This document shows positions 9,735 to 18,263 of a stretch of DNA of 64,000 nt, in pieces. How positions within the stretch are numbered: position 1 is the stretch's first letter; each line of letters begins with the position of its first letter. The notes below the pieces were generated by a model, which saw only the letters and a list, made by a program, of their open reading frames with translations, was not told the DNA's origin and ran no database searches. The translations under genes and the position numbers were made by a program. The stretch is from NCBI GenBank assembly GCA_036381235.1, contig DASVDE010000026.1, positions 1 to 64,000 of the forward strand, read 5' to 3'. This stretch comes from DASVDE01 sp036381235 (lineage in GTDB: Bacteria; Actinomycetota; Thermoleophilia; Solirubrobacterales; 70-9).

Positions 9735-10940
9735 ATGAGGCGCGACTCGAACAGGCTGAGGTTCGAAGTGCAGGCACGCGATGGCGTGGCGCGGGCTGGG
9801 GTGCTGCACACCGCGCATGGCCCGATCGAGACCCCTGCGTTCATTCCGCTCGCCACGAAGGGGACGGTGCGGAGCCTGGAGTCGAAGGAGGTAGCCGACC
9901 TCGGTTACGAGCTGATCCTCGGCAACACCTACCACCTGTTTGTCTCCCCTGGGCCGGATCGGATTGCCGACGCCGGGGGCCTGCACGGCTTCATGGGGTG
10001 GGAGCGCGCTCTGGTCACCGATTCGGGCGGGTTTCAGGTCTTCTCGCTCGCCCACGGCGGGGTCGCCGACGAGGTGAAGGGGAGCGGGCGACCCGGCGGG
10101 GAGCGGGGGTCGGTGGTTTCGATCGGCGAGGAGGGCGTGCGGTTCCGCTCCTACAAGGACGGCTCCTCGCTTTTCATCTCCCCAGAGGTCTCGATGGAGG
10201 TGCAGGCAAAGCTCGGCTCCGACATCGCCCTCGTCTTCGACGAGTGCACTCCGTACCACGCCGATCGCGATTACACGGCTCGCTCCACCGAGCGAACCCA
10301 CCGCTGGTTGGACCGCTGCCTGGAGTGGCATGGGGAGAACGGTCCGGAGCATCAGGCCGTCTTCGGCATCGTCCAGGGCGGCGTCCACGAGGACCTGCGG
10401 CGGGAGTCGGCGCAGGTGGTATCCGCGGCGGGGGTCGACGGGATCGCGATCGGCGGCACGTTGGGTCGCGACAAGGAGGAGATGCGGGAGGTACTCGCCT
10501 TCACCGCGCCGCTACTCCCCGAGGAGGCGCCGAAGCACCTGCTCGGCATCGGCGAGGTCGACGACCTGCTCGCCGGCATCGCCCTCGGCCTCGACGTCTT
10601 CGACTGCGCCGTTCCGACTCGCCTGGCCCGCCACGGCGTGGCCCTGACTCCCGACCCGGACAAGCGCTTTCGCATGGACCTCCGAAAGGCCGGTTGGGAG
10701 GGGGATAGAGACCCGATCGTCGACGGCTGCCACTGCCCCGCCTGCCAACACCACGACCGCGACTATCTCAGCTACCTCTCCCGCGCCGAAGAGCTGACGG
10801 CGGTGCGTCTCCTATGCCTCCACAACCTGAACTACATGCGCGAATTGACCACGGCAGCCCGCGACGCCATCGCCGACGGCAGCTTCGCCGAATACACCGC
10901 GCGAATCATGGGCGGCGAAGCTCCATGGACAGGGGAATAG
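9735..10940 (+). CDS. tgt: tRNA-guanine transglycosylase (queuosine tRNA modification)
   Basis: Swaps the wobble guanine of GUN-anticodon tRNAs for the queuine precursor. 401 residues. Seen: substrate-pocket DSGGFQVFSLAH (nucleophile region), IGGTLGRDKEEM, the second active-site Asp in DVFDCAVPTRLARHG, and the C-terminal zinc site CHCPACQHHDRDYL. ATG at 9735 is the only start that preserves the normal N-terminus; the frame is open far upstream but overlaps gpmI. There is no clear Shine-Dalgarno site, and the start lies six bases after the inverted repeat. No other queuosine genes are in the window. Confidence 0.96.
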   Translation: MRRDSNRLRFEVQARDGVARAGVLHTAHGPIETPAFIPLATKGTVRSLESKEVADLGYELILGNTYHLFVSPGPDRIADAGGLHGFMGWERALVTDSGGFQVFSLAHGGVADEVKGSGRPGGERGSVVSIGEEGVRFRSYKDGSSLFISPEVSMEVQAKLGSDIALVFDECTPYHADRDYTARSTERTHRWLDRCLEWHGENGPEHQAVFGIVQGGVHEDLRRESAQVVSAAGVDGIAIGGTLGRDKEEMREVLAFTAPLLPEEAPKHLLGIGEVDDLLAGIALGLDVFDCAVPTRLARHGVALTPDPDKRFRMDLRKAGWEGDRDPIVDGCHCPACQHHDRDYLSYLSRAEELTAVRLLCLHNLNYMRELTTAARDAIADGSFAEYTARIMGGEAPWTGE

Positions 10941-10947
10941 CTGTCGC

Positions 10948-12150
10948 CTACTGCGTATTCCGCTTGACCAGGTCCTTGAACTCGCTCACGACCTGATCCA
11001 CCGTATCCCCGGCCACCTTCGTCACCCTTACCCCGGCAGCCTTGTCGGTGGCGACGATCACCGCCGCGGCCACCGCCCCGGCGATCAGCAGCAGCGCAAT
11101 GGTCGCCAGAACGAACCTGACGAAGCGCGAGAAGGCGCTGCGCCGGCCGGCCGGCGTCGCCCTCCGCTGTGGTGCCGGCGGCGCAGGCCGTCTGGTCGGG
11201 GGGGGAGCCGGCCGGTACTCGGTCTGGGCGGTGCGATCGAGTCGCCGGGTCGTGGTCTCCCCGCCCAGTACCCGGGTCGGTGCTCCCCCCTCTTCCATCG
11301 GCAGCGTTACATCCTCGCCCTGCAGGCCCAGGCGCAGGCCGGCGGCCAGCTCGTCGGCGCTGGCATAGCGCCTGCTCGGATCGCCCTCGAGTGCGCGCAG
11401 CACCGCTGCGCCAAGGGTCTCGGGGACCTCGTCGTTGTAGGTGGTGGGGGGGAGCGGCTTCTCGTTCTGCTGGCGCACCGCAAGCTCGGCCAAGGTCGAG
11501 CCCTCGTATGGCAGGCGCCCGGTCAGGAACTGGTAGAGGACGACGCCCAGCGCGTAGACGTCGGTCGCAGGCGTCGCCTCCTCGCCGCGCACCTGCTCGG
11601 GAGCCAGGTAGGCGGCGGTGCCGACCACCGACCCGACCTGAGTGATCCGAGTCTGCTCGAGCGCGCGGGCGATGCCGAAGTCGGTCAGTTTCACGGTCAT
11701 CTCTCCGCCGCCGACGGGCCCGCCGAAGATCATCAGGTTGCCCGGCTTGACGTCGCGGTGGATGATTCCGCGCCGGTGCGCGTAGTCGAGCCCCGCGCAG
11801 GCCTGGATGCCGATCTCCGCCGTCGTCTCGGCGTCCAACGGCCCCTGTCGCTGGAGGATCTGCGCGCCCGATCGACCCTCCACGAACTCCATCACGATGT
11901 AGTGGCGACCCTCGTCGATCCCCGTGTCGTAGACCTGGACGATGTTGGGATGGATCAGCTTCGCGACCGCCAGCGCCTCGCGGCGGAAGCGGGCGACGAA
12001 ACGGTCGTCGTCCGACAGGTGCTCGGCAAGGATCTTGACCGCCACCGTGCGCTCGAGGATGCGGTCAGTGGCCCGATAGACGTTCGACATCCCACCCGAG
12101 CCAAGCCGCTCGCCGAGTTCGTAGCGGCCGGAGAGGCTGCTGCTCGCCAT
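10948..12150 (-). CDS. Membrane-anchored Ser/Thr protein kinase (PknB type)
   Basis: 400 residues. The kinase domain covers about 8-265: glycine loop LGSGGMSNVYRA, VAVKIL (Lys), catalytic loop HRDVKPGNL, DFG as TDFGIARAL, and activation segment GTAAYLAPEQVRG. A Pro/Arg-rich linker follows, then one transmembrane segment near 345-370 (VLATIALLLIAGAVAAAVIV) and a short external tail of about 30 residues, with no PASTA repeats. The ATG at 12150 overlaps the upstream stop by one base (TGATG); GTG at 12153 is also possible. It is coupled to the lipoprotein gene before it, which may be a sensor or substrate (inference). Confidence 0.93.
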   Translation of the reverse strand: MASSSLSGRYELGERLGSGGMSNVYRATDRILERTVAVKILAEHLSDDDRFVARFRREALAVAKLIHPNIVQVYDTGIDEGRHYIVMEFVEGRSGAQILQRQGPLDAETTAEIGIQACAGLDYAHRRGIIHRDVKPGNLMIFGGPVGGGEMTVKLTDFGIARALEQTRITQVGSVVGTAAYLAPEQVRGEEATPATDVYALGVVLYQFLTGRLPYEGSTLAELAVRQQNEKPLPPTTYNDEVPETLGAAVLRALEGDPSRRYASADELAAGLRLGLQGEDVTLPMEEGGAPTRVLGGETTTRRLDRTAQTEYRPAPPPTRRPAPPAPQRRATPAGRRSAFSRFVRFVLATIALLLIAGAVAAAVIVATDKAAGVRVTKVAGDTVDQVVSEFKDLVKRNTQ

Positions 12151-12734
12151 CACTCGCCCGCCTGATCTTCGCCCACTGCGTTGCCGGGGGCGACGCCGCC
12201 GGGGGCTCCGGTGCCGCCGCCGTCGGTAGGCGGTACCGGGACCGGAGCGGGCGTGGTCGGCGTCGTCGGCGTCGTCTCGGTTGGGGTGGTGGTCGTCGGC
12301 GGCGTTGGGGTCTCCTCGGTCTTCTTGGGCTTCTTTTCCTTCTTCTCCTTCGGCGGCTTTTCGGTGCTCTCGGTGGTTTCCGGGATGCTGGCCGGCGAGA
12401 TCGCCTCGGTCGTCGCCTCGACGCAGTTGGCGACCACCTCGTTGAGTTTCGCGGCTCCGTCACGGAGCGCCTGCTTGAGCTCGTTGTCGACCCCGCTTAG
12501 CGCCTCGATCTGATCGCTCACCTGCTGCGCGGCATCCTGAGCTCCGACGCAGTCGCCGCCGTTTGCCAGATCCCTGACCGCATTCAGATTTGCCGTGATC
12601 TCCCGAGCAGTTTCGCCGGGCAGCAGCTTGGCGTCGCTGCCGTTGCCACAGGAGACGAGCCCAACGGCAGCAGCGGCGCCCAGGGCGAGGGCGAGCAGGG
12701 CTGCACTGAGCTGACGCAACTTCAAGGCACTCAT
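12150..12734 (-). CDS. Putative lipoprotein with Pro/Thr-rich tail, kinase partner
   Basis: 194 residues, family not recognised. A signal peptide ends in a lipobox (GLVSC, Cys at residue 29). A helical region of about 90 residues follows with two further Cys pairs (GDCVGA and ANCVEA regions), then a Lys-rich stretch, then a low-complexity Pro/Thr segment and a Gly-rich end. The charged and Pro/Thr tail could span the wall. The ATG lies six bases after TAGACT (12741-12746), a likely leaderless start. It is the first gene of a two-gene unit with the Ser/Thr kinase. Confidence 0.8.
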   Translation of the reverse strand: MSALKLRQLSAALLALALGAAAAVGLVSCGNGSDAKLLPGETAREITANLNAVRDLANGGDCVGAQDAAQQVSDQIEALSGVDNELKQALRDGAAKLNEVVANCVEATTEAISPASIPETTESTEKPPKEKKEKKPKKTEETPTPPTTTTPTETTPTTPTTPAPVPVPPTDGGGTGAPGGVAPGNAVGEDQAGE

Positions 12735-12740
12735 AGGGCG

Positions 12741-12746
12741 AGTCTA
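12741..12746 (-). promoter_or_regulatory. -10 element TAGACT for the lipoprotein-kinase operon
   Basis: On the minus strand TAGACT ends six bases before the ATG at 12734. This spacing puts the transcription start on or next to the start codon, giving a leaderless mRNA. No Shine-Dalgarno site is present. Confidence 0.6.
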
Positions 12747-12785
12747 GACAACGGCTTAGGGGGCATATTTCCCTGCATTTCGCGC

Positions 12786-13526
12786 TTACTGGCCGCCATG
12801 TAGGCGTTCGGCCAGCCGTTTCGGCAGGCCAGCGGCGGCGATCGAGGCCGCCGCGCGGTCGATGTCGTAGGCGACCCGATGGAAGTGGGCAGTTTGCTCT
12901 TCTGTGTCCAGCTCCAGCCAAGCGGCGCGGGGGTCACCGTCGCGCGGTTGGCCAATGCTGCCGGGGTTCAGCAGCCAGCGACCACGCTCGAGGTCCAGCT
13001 GCGCGCCGTCGCCCACCTGTGCGCCCTGGGTGTCTCCCTCCAAGCTGCTTTCCGGCCGGACGAAGAACAGGGAAACGTGAGAATGCCCGATCAGGGCGAC
13101 CCGGTCGGGATTTGCGTCAATGCAGGCCTCGGCCTGCTCGATCGAGAGCACGTACTCCCAGATCGGGTCTCGGGGCGAGGCGTGGAACAAGCTGACGCCC
13201 TCGAGCCTTGCGGCGGGCTTCAGCTCCCCCAGGAATCCAAGGGTGTTTTCGGTGACGTTCGAACGGGTCCATTCGACCGCGGCGGCGGCGGTTTCCGAGA
13301 ACGACGAGATGTCCAGCTCCCCCAGCACCGCGAGGTCGTGATTACCGACCAGGCAGAGATCGCAGCGCTCTCGCACCAGGTCGGTGCAGGCATCCGGGTC
13401 GGCTCCGTAGCCGACCACGTCGCCGAGGCACCAGGCCTGTTCGGGGTCGGCGGCGTCGATCTCCCCAAGGACCGCTTCGAGCGCCGGCAGGTTTGAGTGG
13501 ATGTCGCTGATCACGGCTACACGCAA
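12786..13526 (-). CDS. Calcineurin-like metallophosphoesterase (YfcE/MJ0936-like)
   Basis: 246 residues. Metal-ligand motifs: VAVISDIHSNLPAL (D-x-H) at the N-terminus, CLGDVVGYG (GD), LVGNHDLAV (GNHD), GHSHVSLFF (GHxH), and LLNPGSIGQPRDGDPRA typical of the DUF2437/YfcE branch. Likely a phosphodiesterase of unknown substrate. The frame is open to 13583, but the TTG at 13526 starts exactly at the conserved first strand and lies six bases after a TACGCT -10 element. It is divergent from the M48 protease gene with only 22 bases between starts. Confidence 0.9.
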   Translation of the reverse strand: MRVAVISDIHSNLPALEAVLGEIDAADPEQAWCLGDVVGYGADPDACTDLVRERCDLCLVGNHDLAVLGELDISSFSETAAAAVEWTRSNVTENTLGFLGELKPAARLEGVSLFHASPRDPIWEYVLSIEQAEACIDANPDRVALIGHSHVSLFFVRPESSLEGDTQGAQVGDGAQLDLERGRWLLNPGSIGQPRDGDPRAAWLELDTEEQTAHFHRVAYDIDRAAASIAAAGLPKRLAERLHGGQ

Positions 13527-13532
13527 GCGGCC

Positions 13533-13542
13533 AGCGTACTCT
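13533..13542. promoter_or_regulatory. Overlapping divergent -10 elements
   Basis: On the plus strand TACTCT (13537-13542) ends six bases before the ATG at 13549. On the minus strand TACGCT (13538-13533) ends six bases before the TTG at 13526. The two hexamers share the base pairs at 13537-13538. Both genes would be transcribed from their first codon, and the two promoters cannot be occupied at once. Confidence 0.65.
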
Positions 13543-13548
13543 GGCCCA

Positions 13549-14808
13549 ATGCCGATCACCCCTCGCCACAGCGTCGTCCGCATCGGCGTCGTCGCGGTTG
13601 CGGCGATCGTCGTCGCCGAAGGGGCTGTCTGGCTGACGCGTCCCGACGCGCCGACGATCGCGCCGGCCTCGGTGCCAGAGCGCAGCTACTTCAGCGCCAC
13701 TGAGCTCGAACGGGCCTCCGATTTCCGCGGCCCGCAGCGGCTGGTCGCCCTCGGCGCCCTCGTGGTGGAGGGGGGCGTCCTCATCGCGCTGGCCTTGTGG
13801 CGCCCGGCGCCGGTTCGCCGAGTTCTCCGAGTGGCCTCACGCCGCCCGATCCTCGGCGGCGCGGCGATCGGCGCCGGGATCTCGCTGGCTCTCGCCGTTA
13901 CAGCTCTGCCTCTCGCCATCCTCGCCAACGAGCGCGCGATCGATTTCGGTCTCTCCACCCAGAGCTTCGGCCCGTGGCTTGCCGATCGCGCCCGCGGCGT
14001 CGCGATCGGCGCAGCCCTGGCGGCGGCGGGCGGTGCCGTGGCGGTCGTCCTGCTGCGGCGCCTCGGTTCCCGCTTCTGGATTGGCGGATCTCTGCTGGTC
14101 GTCGGAGCGGCAGCGATGTTCACCTGGCTGGCCCCGGTTGTGCTGGCGCCGGTGTTCAACAAGTTCGAGGCTCTGCCCGCGGGCTGGGTTCGCTCCGACG
14201 TGCTCGAGCTGGCGCGGCGGGCTGGAGTCGAGATCGGGGACGTGTACCGGGTCGATGCCAGTCGCCGCTCCACCGCGATAAACGCCTACGTCGACGGCCT
14301 TGGCTCGACCAGGAGAGTGGTTCTCTACGACAACACCATTCGCGAGCTCTCACCGGCTGAGCTGCGCTCCGTCGTCGCTCATGAGCTGGCGCACGTCAAG
14401 GGAAACGACGTTCCTCGCGGATTGCTCTTCGTCGCCCTGATCGCACCGCTCGGGGTTCTCTTCGCACAGCTCTCGGCAGAGGCGCTTACGAGGCGCAGCG
14501 GCGACGATTTCCGCTCACCGGCAGCTCTTCCCGCGCTCGCCCTCTCGCTCGCCCTCGCGGCTTTCGCCCTCGCCATTCCCGGCAACCGCCTCTCCCGCGC
14601 GGTCGAGTCGCGTGCCGACACCTTCGCCTTGGAGCTGACCCGAGACCCGCGGGCGTTCATCGACCTCCAGCGAAGGCTCGCGGTCTCCAACCTCGCCGAT
14701 CCAACTCCTCCCGAGGCTCTCCAGGCCGTCTTCGGCACCCATCCGACGACGATGGACCGGATCGGGACAGCCGAAGCCTACGAGCGCTCCATACGATGGG
14801 GCCGATGA
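13549..14808 (+). CDS. M48 family membrane zinc metalloprotease (Ste24/CAAX-protease-like)
   Basis: 419 residues. Seen: about five to six membrane segments in the first 220 residues, a conserved block APVFNKFEALPAG typical of Ste24-type enzymes, the zinc motif HELAH at about 278-282 in VVAHELAHVKGND, a membrane hairpin, and a third-ligand Glu region ESRADTFALEL near 370. Family role: integral membrane endopeptidase in protein quality control. The start ATG at 13549 lies six bases after TACTCT. The TGA overlaps the argS ATG (ATGA). Confidence 0.92.
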   Translation: MPITPRHSVVRIGVVAVAAIVVAEGAVWLTRPDAPTIAPASVPERSYFSATELERASDFRGPQRLVALGALVVEGGVLIALALWRPAPVRRVLRVASRRPILGGAAIGAGISLALAVTALPLAILANERAIDFGLSTQSFGPWLADRARGVAIGAALAAAGGAVAVVLLRRLGSRFWIGGSLLVVGAAAMFTWLAPVVLAPVFNKFEALPAGWVRSDVLELARRAGVEIGDVYRVDASRRSTAINAYVDGLGSTRRVVLYDNTIRELSPAELRSVVAHELAHVKGNDVPRGLLFVALIAPLGVLFAQLSAEALTRRSGDDFRSPAALPALALSLALAAFALAIPGNRLSRAVESRADTFALELTRDPRAFIDLQRRLAVSNLADPTPPEALQAVFGTHPTTMDRIGTAEAYERSIRWGR

Positions 14809-16433
14809 GCGCCACCGACCCGATCGAAGAGCTGCGGGGAGCTGTCGACGACGCCGCCAGGGCGATGCGCAACGGCGAGCCCACCGGACAGGAGCCGGCC
14901 CTCGAGCGCCCACCCAAGCCCGAGCTCGGCGACTACAGCTCCAACGCGGCGATGCTTCTGGCGGCTCCGCTCGGTGAGAAGCCACGTGACGTCGCCGAAC
15001 GCCTCGCGTCCGGGTTGGGGCGAAGCCTTGGCGACGGCGTCGAGCGGGTCGAGGTCGCCGGCCCGGGGTTCATCAACTTCTTCATGTCCGATGCCTGGCA
15101 TCGGCGTGCGATGGCTGCGATGGCTGAAGCGGGTGAGGAGCTTGGTCGTTCCCCCGCCGCGTCCGCCGAGCGGATCCTCGTCGAGTTCGTCTCCGCCAAC
15201 CCCACCGGACCTCTGCATGTGGGAGGTGGACGCCATGCCGCCTATGGCGATTCGCTCGTCCGCCTGCTGGAGGCAACCGGTCACGAGGTGTCGCGCGAGT
15301 ACTACGTCAATGACGCGGGAGGCCAGGTAGAGCGCTTCGCCGCGTCGATCGCGGCTCAGATGACAGGTGGGGAGATGCCGGAGGACGGCTATGCGGGGGA
15401 GTATGTCGGCGAGATCGCCGCGCGCTTGCGCTCAGAGGGGGTGGATCCGGCCGATACCGAGACCTTGAAGCAACGCGGGGTTGCGCTGGTGCTCGAATCG
15501 GTGCGCGCGACGCTCGACCGCTTCGGCGTCCGCTTCGACAGCTGGTTCTCCGAGCGCGATCTCTACGAGCGCGGCGAGGTCGAGGCCGCACTCGGCGAGC
15601 TGCGAGAGCGCGGGCACAGCTATGAGAGCGAGGGCGCGCTCTGGCTGCGAACCACCGACTTCGGCGACGACAAGGACCGGGTGCTGATCCGCGCCGGCGG
15701 CGAGCCGACATATCTCGCCGCCGACATCGCCTATCACTGGGACAAGCTCGAGCGCGGCTACGAGCGTTTGATCGACGTGCTGGGTGCCGATCACCACGGC
15801 TATGTGCCTCGCATCCGGGCTGCGATCGAGGCGCTCGGCGCCGACCCCGGCCACTTCGAAGCACTGATCATGCGGCTCGTCCACATCGTCGAGGGCGGCG
15901 AGCGGGCTCAGATGTCGAAGCGCAGCGGCGACTTCGTCGCCCTGGACGAGCTGGTCGACGACATCGGCGTCGACGCGACCCGCTGGTTCATGCTCTGGCG
16001 CAGTCACGACACGACCGTCGACCTCGATCTCGACCTCGCCCGGCGCCAATCGAACGACAACCCCGTCTACTACGTCCAGTATGCGCACGCGCGGATCGCC
16101 AGCATCCTGCGCAAGGCGGGTGTGGACACGGAGGGGGAGGTTCCCACCGCCGCCGCTTTGCCGATGGAGCCGGCCGAGAGGGCGCTGGTCAAGCGCCTGC
16201 TCGAATTTCCCGACGAGGTCCGTGAGGCGGCCGCGCGCCGCGCGCCGCACCGGATCTGCGCCTACTCGACCGCAGTCGCCGCCGACTTTCATGCCTTCTA
16301 CCGCGATTGCCAGGTAGTCGGGGCCGAAGGCGAGGGCGTGGAGGAGTCGCGTCTCGCGCTCTGCATCCTCACCAAGCGAACGATTGCCGGAGCGCTCGGA
16401 TTGCTCGGGATCTCGGCTCCCGAGCGGATGTGA
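14805..16433 (+). CDS. argS: Arginyl-tRNA synthetase
   Basis: Charges tRNA-Arg. 542 residues, class I. Seen: the HIGH-type signature as GPLHVGGGRHAAYGDS, DDKDRVLIRAGGEPTYLAADIAY split over the catalytic domain, the KMSKS-type loop as AQMSKRSGDFVAL, and the anticodon-binding DALR domain at the C-terminus (HRICAYSTAVAADFHAFYRD). ATG at 14805 overlaps the protease stop. TACGAT (14792-14797) lies seven bases upstream, so an internal leaderless promoter may also exist. Another ATG nine bases earlier is possible. Confidence 0.97.
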   Translation: MSATDPIEELRGAVDDAARAMRNGEPTGQEPALERPPKPELGDYSSNAAMLLAAPLGEKPRDVAERLASGLGRSLGDGVERVEVAGPGFINFFMSDAWHRRAMAAMAEAGEELGRSPAASAERILVEFVSANPTGPLHVGGGRHAAYGDSLVRLLEATGHEVSREYYVNDAGGQVERFAASIAAQMTGGEMPEDGYAGEYVGEIAARLRSEGVDPADTETLKQRGVALVLESVRATLDRFGVRFDSWFSERDLYERGEVEAALGELRERGHSYESEGALWLRTTDFGDDKDRVLIRAGGEPTYLAADIAYHWDKLERGYERLIDVLGADHHGYVPRIRAAIEALGADPGHFEALIMRLVHIVEGGERAQMSKRSGDFVALDELVDDIGVDATRWFMLWRSHDTTVDLDLDLARRQSNDNPVYYVQYAHARIASILRKAGVDTEGEVPTAAALPMEPAERALVKRLLEFPDEVREAAARRAPHRICAYSTAVAADFHAFYRDCQVVGAEGEGVEESRLALCILTKRTIAGALGLLGISAPERM

Positions 16434-17110
16434 TGGCCCGCGGGCTGAGCAACCCTCCCGTCCTCGCGGAGATCGCGGCGCCGCCCGCGGACGAAGCTCG
16501 CACCTGGCGTCTTCGCCGCTCCGACTACGAGATGCTTGGCTCGCTGATCGGCGCGGTGCGGGAGGCGCGGGTCGTCCTCGTCACCGGCGAAGGGGAGGGG
16601 AAGTCGGCTGCGGCGATCGGTCTCGCGACCGTCGCGGCTGCGACGGGCAGAAGGACAGCACTGCTGGAGTGCGACCTCTGCCGGCCCGGGCTCGCGACAT
16701 CCCTCGGCCTGACGAGAGCCCCGGGATTGCATGAGTACCTGCGCTGCGAGGCAAGCGCCCCCGAGATCCTTCAGCCTCTCGTCCTCGCCGGTCCCGCCTC
16801 GAACGGCGCCGTCGCACCGCTGATCTGCATAGTCGCCGGCGCGGCGACTGCGGATGCGGCACCGCTGCTGGCATCCGACGATTTCGCCCACGCGACTTCG
16901 AAGCTGCGCAACGCCTACGACCTGCTGGTCGTCGATGGCCCTCCGATGGCTGGGGGGGACGGTGCCCTGGCGGGCCTTGCCTCCAAGGTCGATGCGACGC
17001 TTGCCTGCGTCCCTCGCTCTCGCCTGCGCAGAGGCAAACCCACGAAGCGATTAAGGCAGGAGCTGCGGCGTCTTCCCACCCCGGCGACCGGCCTGGTCGT
17101 ATTCGACTAG
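16433..17110 (+). CDS. P-loop ATPase related to capsule-type tyrosine kinases / ParA-MinD (CpsD/Wzc-like)
   Basis: 225 residues. Seen: Walker A as TGEGEGKSAAAIGL near residue 43, a Walker A'-like ALLECDLCRPGLATSLGL with LTRAPGLHEYL (the BY-kinase block LLVDADLRRP...G...L), and hydrophobic Walker B LLVVDGPPM. The C-terminal end has KPTKRLRQEL but no Tyr-rich tail, so kinase activity is unlikely. The start overlaps the argS stop by one base (TGATG). Function not known; exopolysaccharide control is one guess. Confidence 0.7.
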   Translation: MARGLSNPPVLAEIAAPPADEARTWRLRRSDYEMLGSLIGAVREARVVLVTGEGEGKSAAAIGLATVAAATGRRTALLECDLCRPGLATSLGLTRAPGLHEYLRCEASAPEILQPLVLAGPASNGAVAPLICIVAGAATADAAPLLASDDFAHATSKLRNAYDLLVVDGPPMAGGDGALAGLASKVDATLACVPRSRLRRGKPTKRLRQELRRLPTPATGLVVFD

Positions 17111-17120
17111 ATCGGTTGAT

Positions 17121-17597
17121 TCAGAGGTCGTATTTGGCCAGATCCGCGTCGAGGCGCTTGGCGTCCTCGTCGCTTGGTCCGGCCGACGCAGCCTTTTCAG
17201 TCTGCTCAGATTCGGGTGACCCTCCGTCACGGCGCCATCGCGCCACTCCGAAGGCGAGGGCTGTCAGCGCCACGGCAAAGCCGACTATGGGAACCAGATA
17301 GGCGGAGAGATCGAAGCCCGATCCCCGCGGCAGCGCCAGCACCTCGTGCCCGTATTCGGCGACCAGCGCATCCTTGATCTCGGCCTTGGTCTTCCCCTGC
17401 GCGATCAGCCCGGCTATGAACGCTTTCTCGCGCCTGGCCTGGGGGGAGTCGGACAATTCCAGCAGCGTGCCGCAGATCGGGCACATCACCTCGTCTTCGA
17501 CGTCAGGGAGGCTCGTCTGCGGGGCGGCCAGGGCGGGAACGGCTGTCAGCGTCAGGGCCGCCACTCCCAACAACGCCAGCGTCGCGCGGAGCCTCAT
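17121..17597 (-). CDS. ccmH: Cytochrome c maturation protein CcmH-like
   Basis: 158 residues. Signal peptide (ending near ALAAP), then VMCPICGTLLELSDS with the redox pair Cys39-Pro-Ile-Cys42, where CcmH family members have RCxxC. A helical domain of the CcmH/NrfF fold follows (FIAGLIAQGKTKAEIKDAL, YGHEVLALP), then one membrane segment near 107-127 (YLVPIVGFAVALTALAFGVA) and a charged tail. Role: reduces apocytochrome c thiols for heme ligation. It overlaps the TlpA/CcmG gene by 4 nt. It is convergent with the P-loop ATPase gene, 10 nt apart. Confidence 0.88.
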   Translation of the reverse strand: MRLRATLALLGVAALTLTAVPALAAPQTSLPDVEDEVMCPICGTLLELSDSPQARREKAFIAGLIAQGKTKAEIKDALVAEYGHEVLALPRGSGFDLSAYLVPIVGFAVALTALAFGVARWRRDGGSPESEQTEKAASAGPSDEDAKRLDADLAKYDL

Positions 17598-18112
17598 GAG
17601 CGTCCGTCGGGGATGAGCGGGTCGACTCGCTCGGCCAGGAAGTCGTCGTCGACCGCCGTGCGCAAGATCAGCGCCAGCCTTCCACGCGGGTCGACCAGGA
17701 AGTTCTCCGGCACGCCTGTCGCGCCGAACGCGGCGCTGCGCTCGTTCCCAACCGAGCGCAGCTGCGGGTAGGTGATCCGGTTCTCGCGCAGGAACGCGAG
17801 GGCGTCATCGCTGTTGTCCTGCACGTTTATCCCGAGCACGGTCAGCCGCGAGCGATGGCGTTGCTGGAACCTCTCCAACGCCGGCGTCTCCTCCCGGCAG
17901 GGCGGGCACCACGAGGCCCAGAGGTTGACCAGCACCCACCTGCCTCGGTAGTCGGCGATCGAGCCCTGTCCTGCTCCGCCCAGCACCGGAAGCTCGCGAT
18001 CGGGCACGGGGTCGCCGACCTCGATGCTCGATCCCTTGCTGAGCAGCCCGAAGCCGAGCAGCCCAACGACGGCCAGAACGGCGAGAAAGGCGAAGAAGGA
18101 ACGTGCGCTCAC
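17594..18112 (-). CDS. ccmG: Thioredoxin-like thiol:disulfide reductase, CcmG/TlpA/ResA type
   Basis: 172 residues. An N-terminal anchor (FFAFLAVLAVVGLLGFGLL) is followed by a periplasm-facing thioredoxin fold with LWASWCPPCREE (Cys69, Cys72) and cis-Pro in ATGVPENFLVD. It should keep CcmH and apocytochromes reduced. Start is GTG at 18112; TAATCT about ten bases upstream is a possible -10. Together with ccmH it forms one half of a split cytochrome c maturation set; the other half (ccmE, ccmF) is at 24868-27652. No ccmA, ccmB or ccmC is in the window. Confidence 0.9.
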   Translation of the reverse strand: MSARSFFAFLAVLAVVGLLGFGLLSKGSSIEVGDPVPDRELPVLGGAGQGSIADYRGRWVLVNLWASWCPPCREETPALERFQQRHRSRLTVLGINVQDNSDDALAFLRENRITYPQLRSVGNERSAAFGATGVPENFLVDPRGRLALILRTAVDDDFLAERVDPLIPDGRS

Positions 18113-18136
18113 GGGGCGCAGAAGATTAGACCGCCG

Positions 18137-18142
18137 TAGAAT
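18137..18142 (+). promoter_or_regulatory. -10 element TAGAAT of tRNA-Gly
   Basis: TAGAAT ends ten bases before the mature 5' end of the tRNA. Because the tRNA fixes where the transcript must begin, this is a useful internal calibration for the same hexamer found just before many start codons. Confidence 0.7.
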
Positions 18143-18152
18143 CGGCCTCGCT

Positions 18153-18225
18153 GCGGACGTAGCTCAGCTGGTAGAGCGCGAGCTTCCCAAGCTCGAGGTC
18201 GCGGGTTCGAGACCCGTCGTCCGCT
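18153..18225 (+). tRNA. tRNA-Gly (anticodon CCC)
   Basis: A full cloverleaf of 73 nt. Acceptor arms are GCGGACG and CGTCCGC with discriminator U. The D-arm is GCTCAGCTGGTAGAGC. The anticodon stem CGAGC/GCTCG encloses the loop TTCCCAA, giving anticodon CCC. The T-arm is GCGGGTTCGAGACCCGT. The 3' CCA is not encoded and must be added enzymatically. Confidence 0.97.
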
Positions 18226-18263
18226 TCTCTTTCCGTTCGATGGCTCGGCCTACGCTTCCCGGC

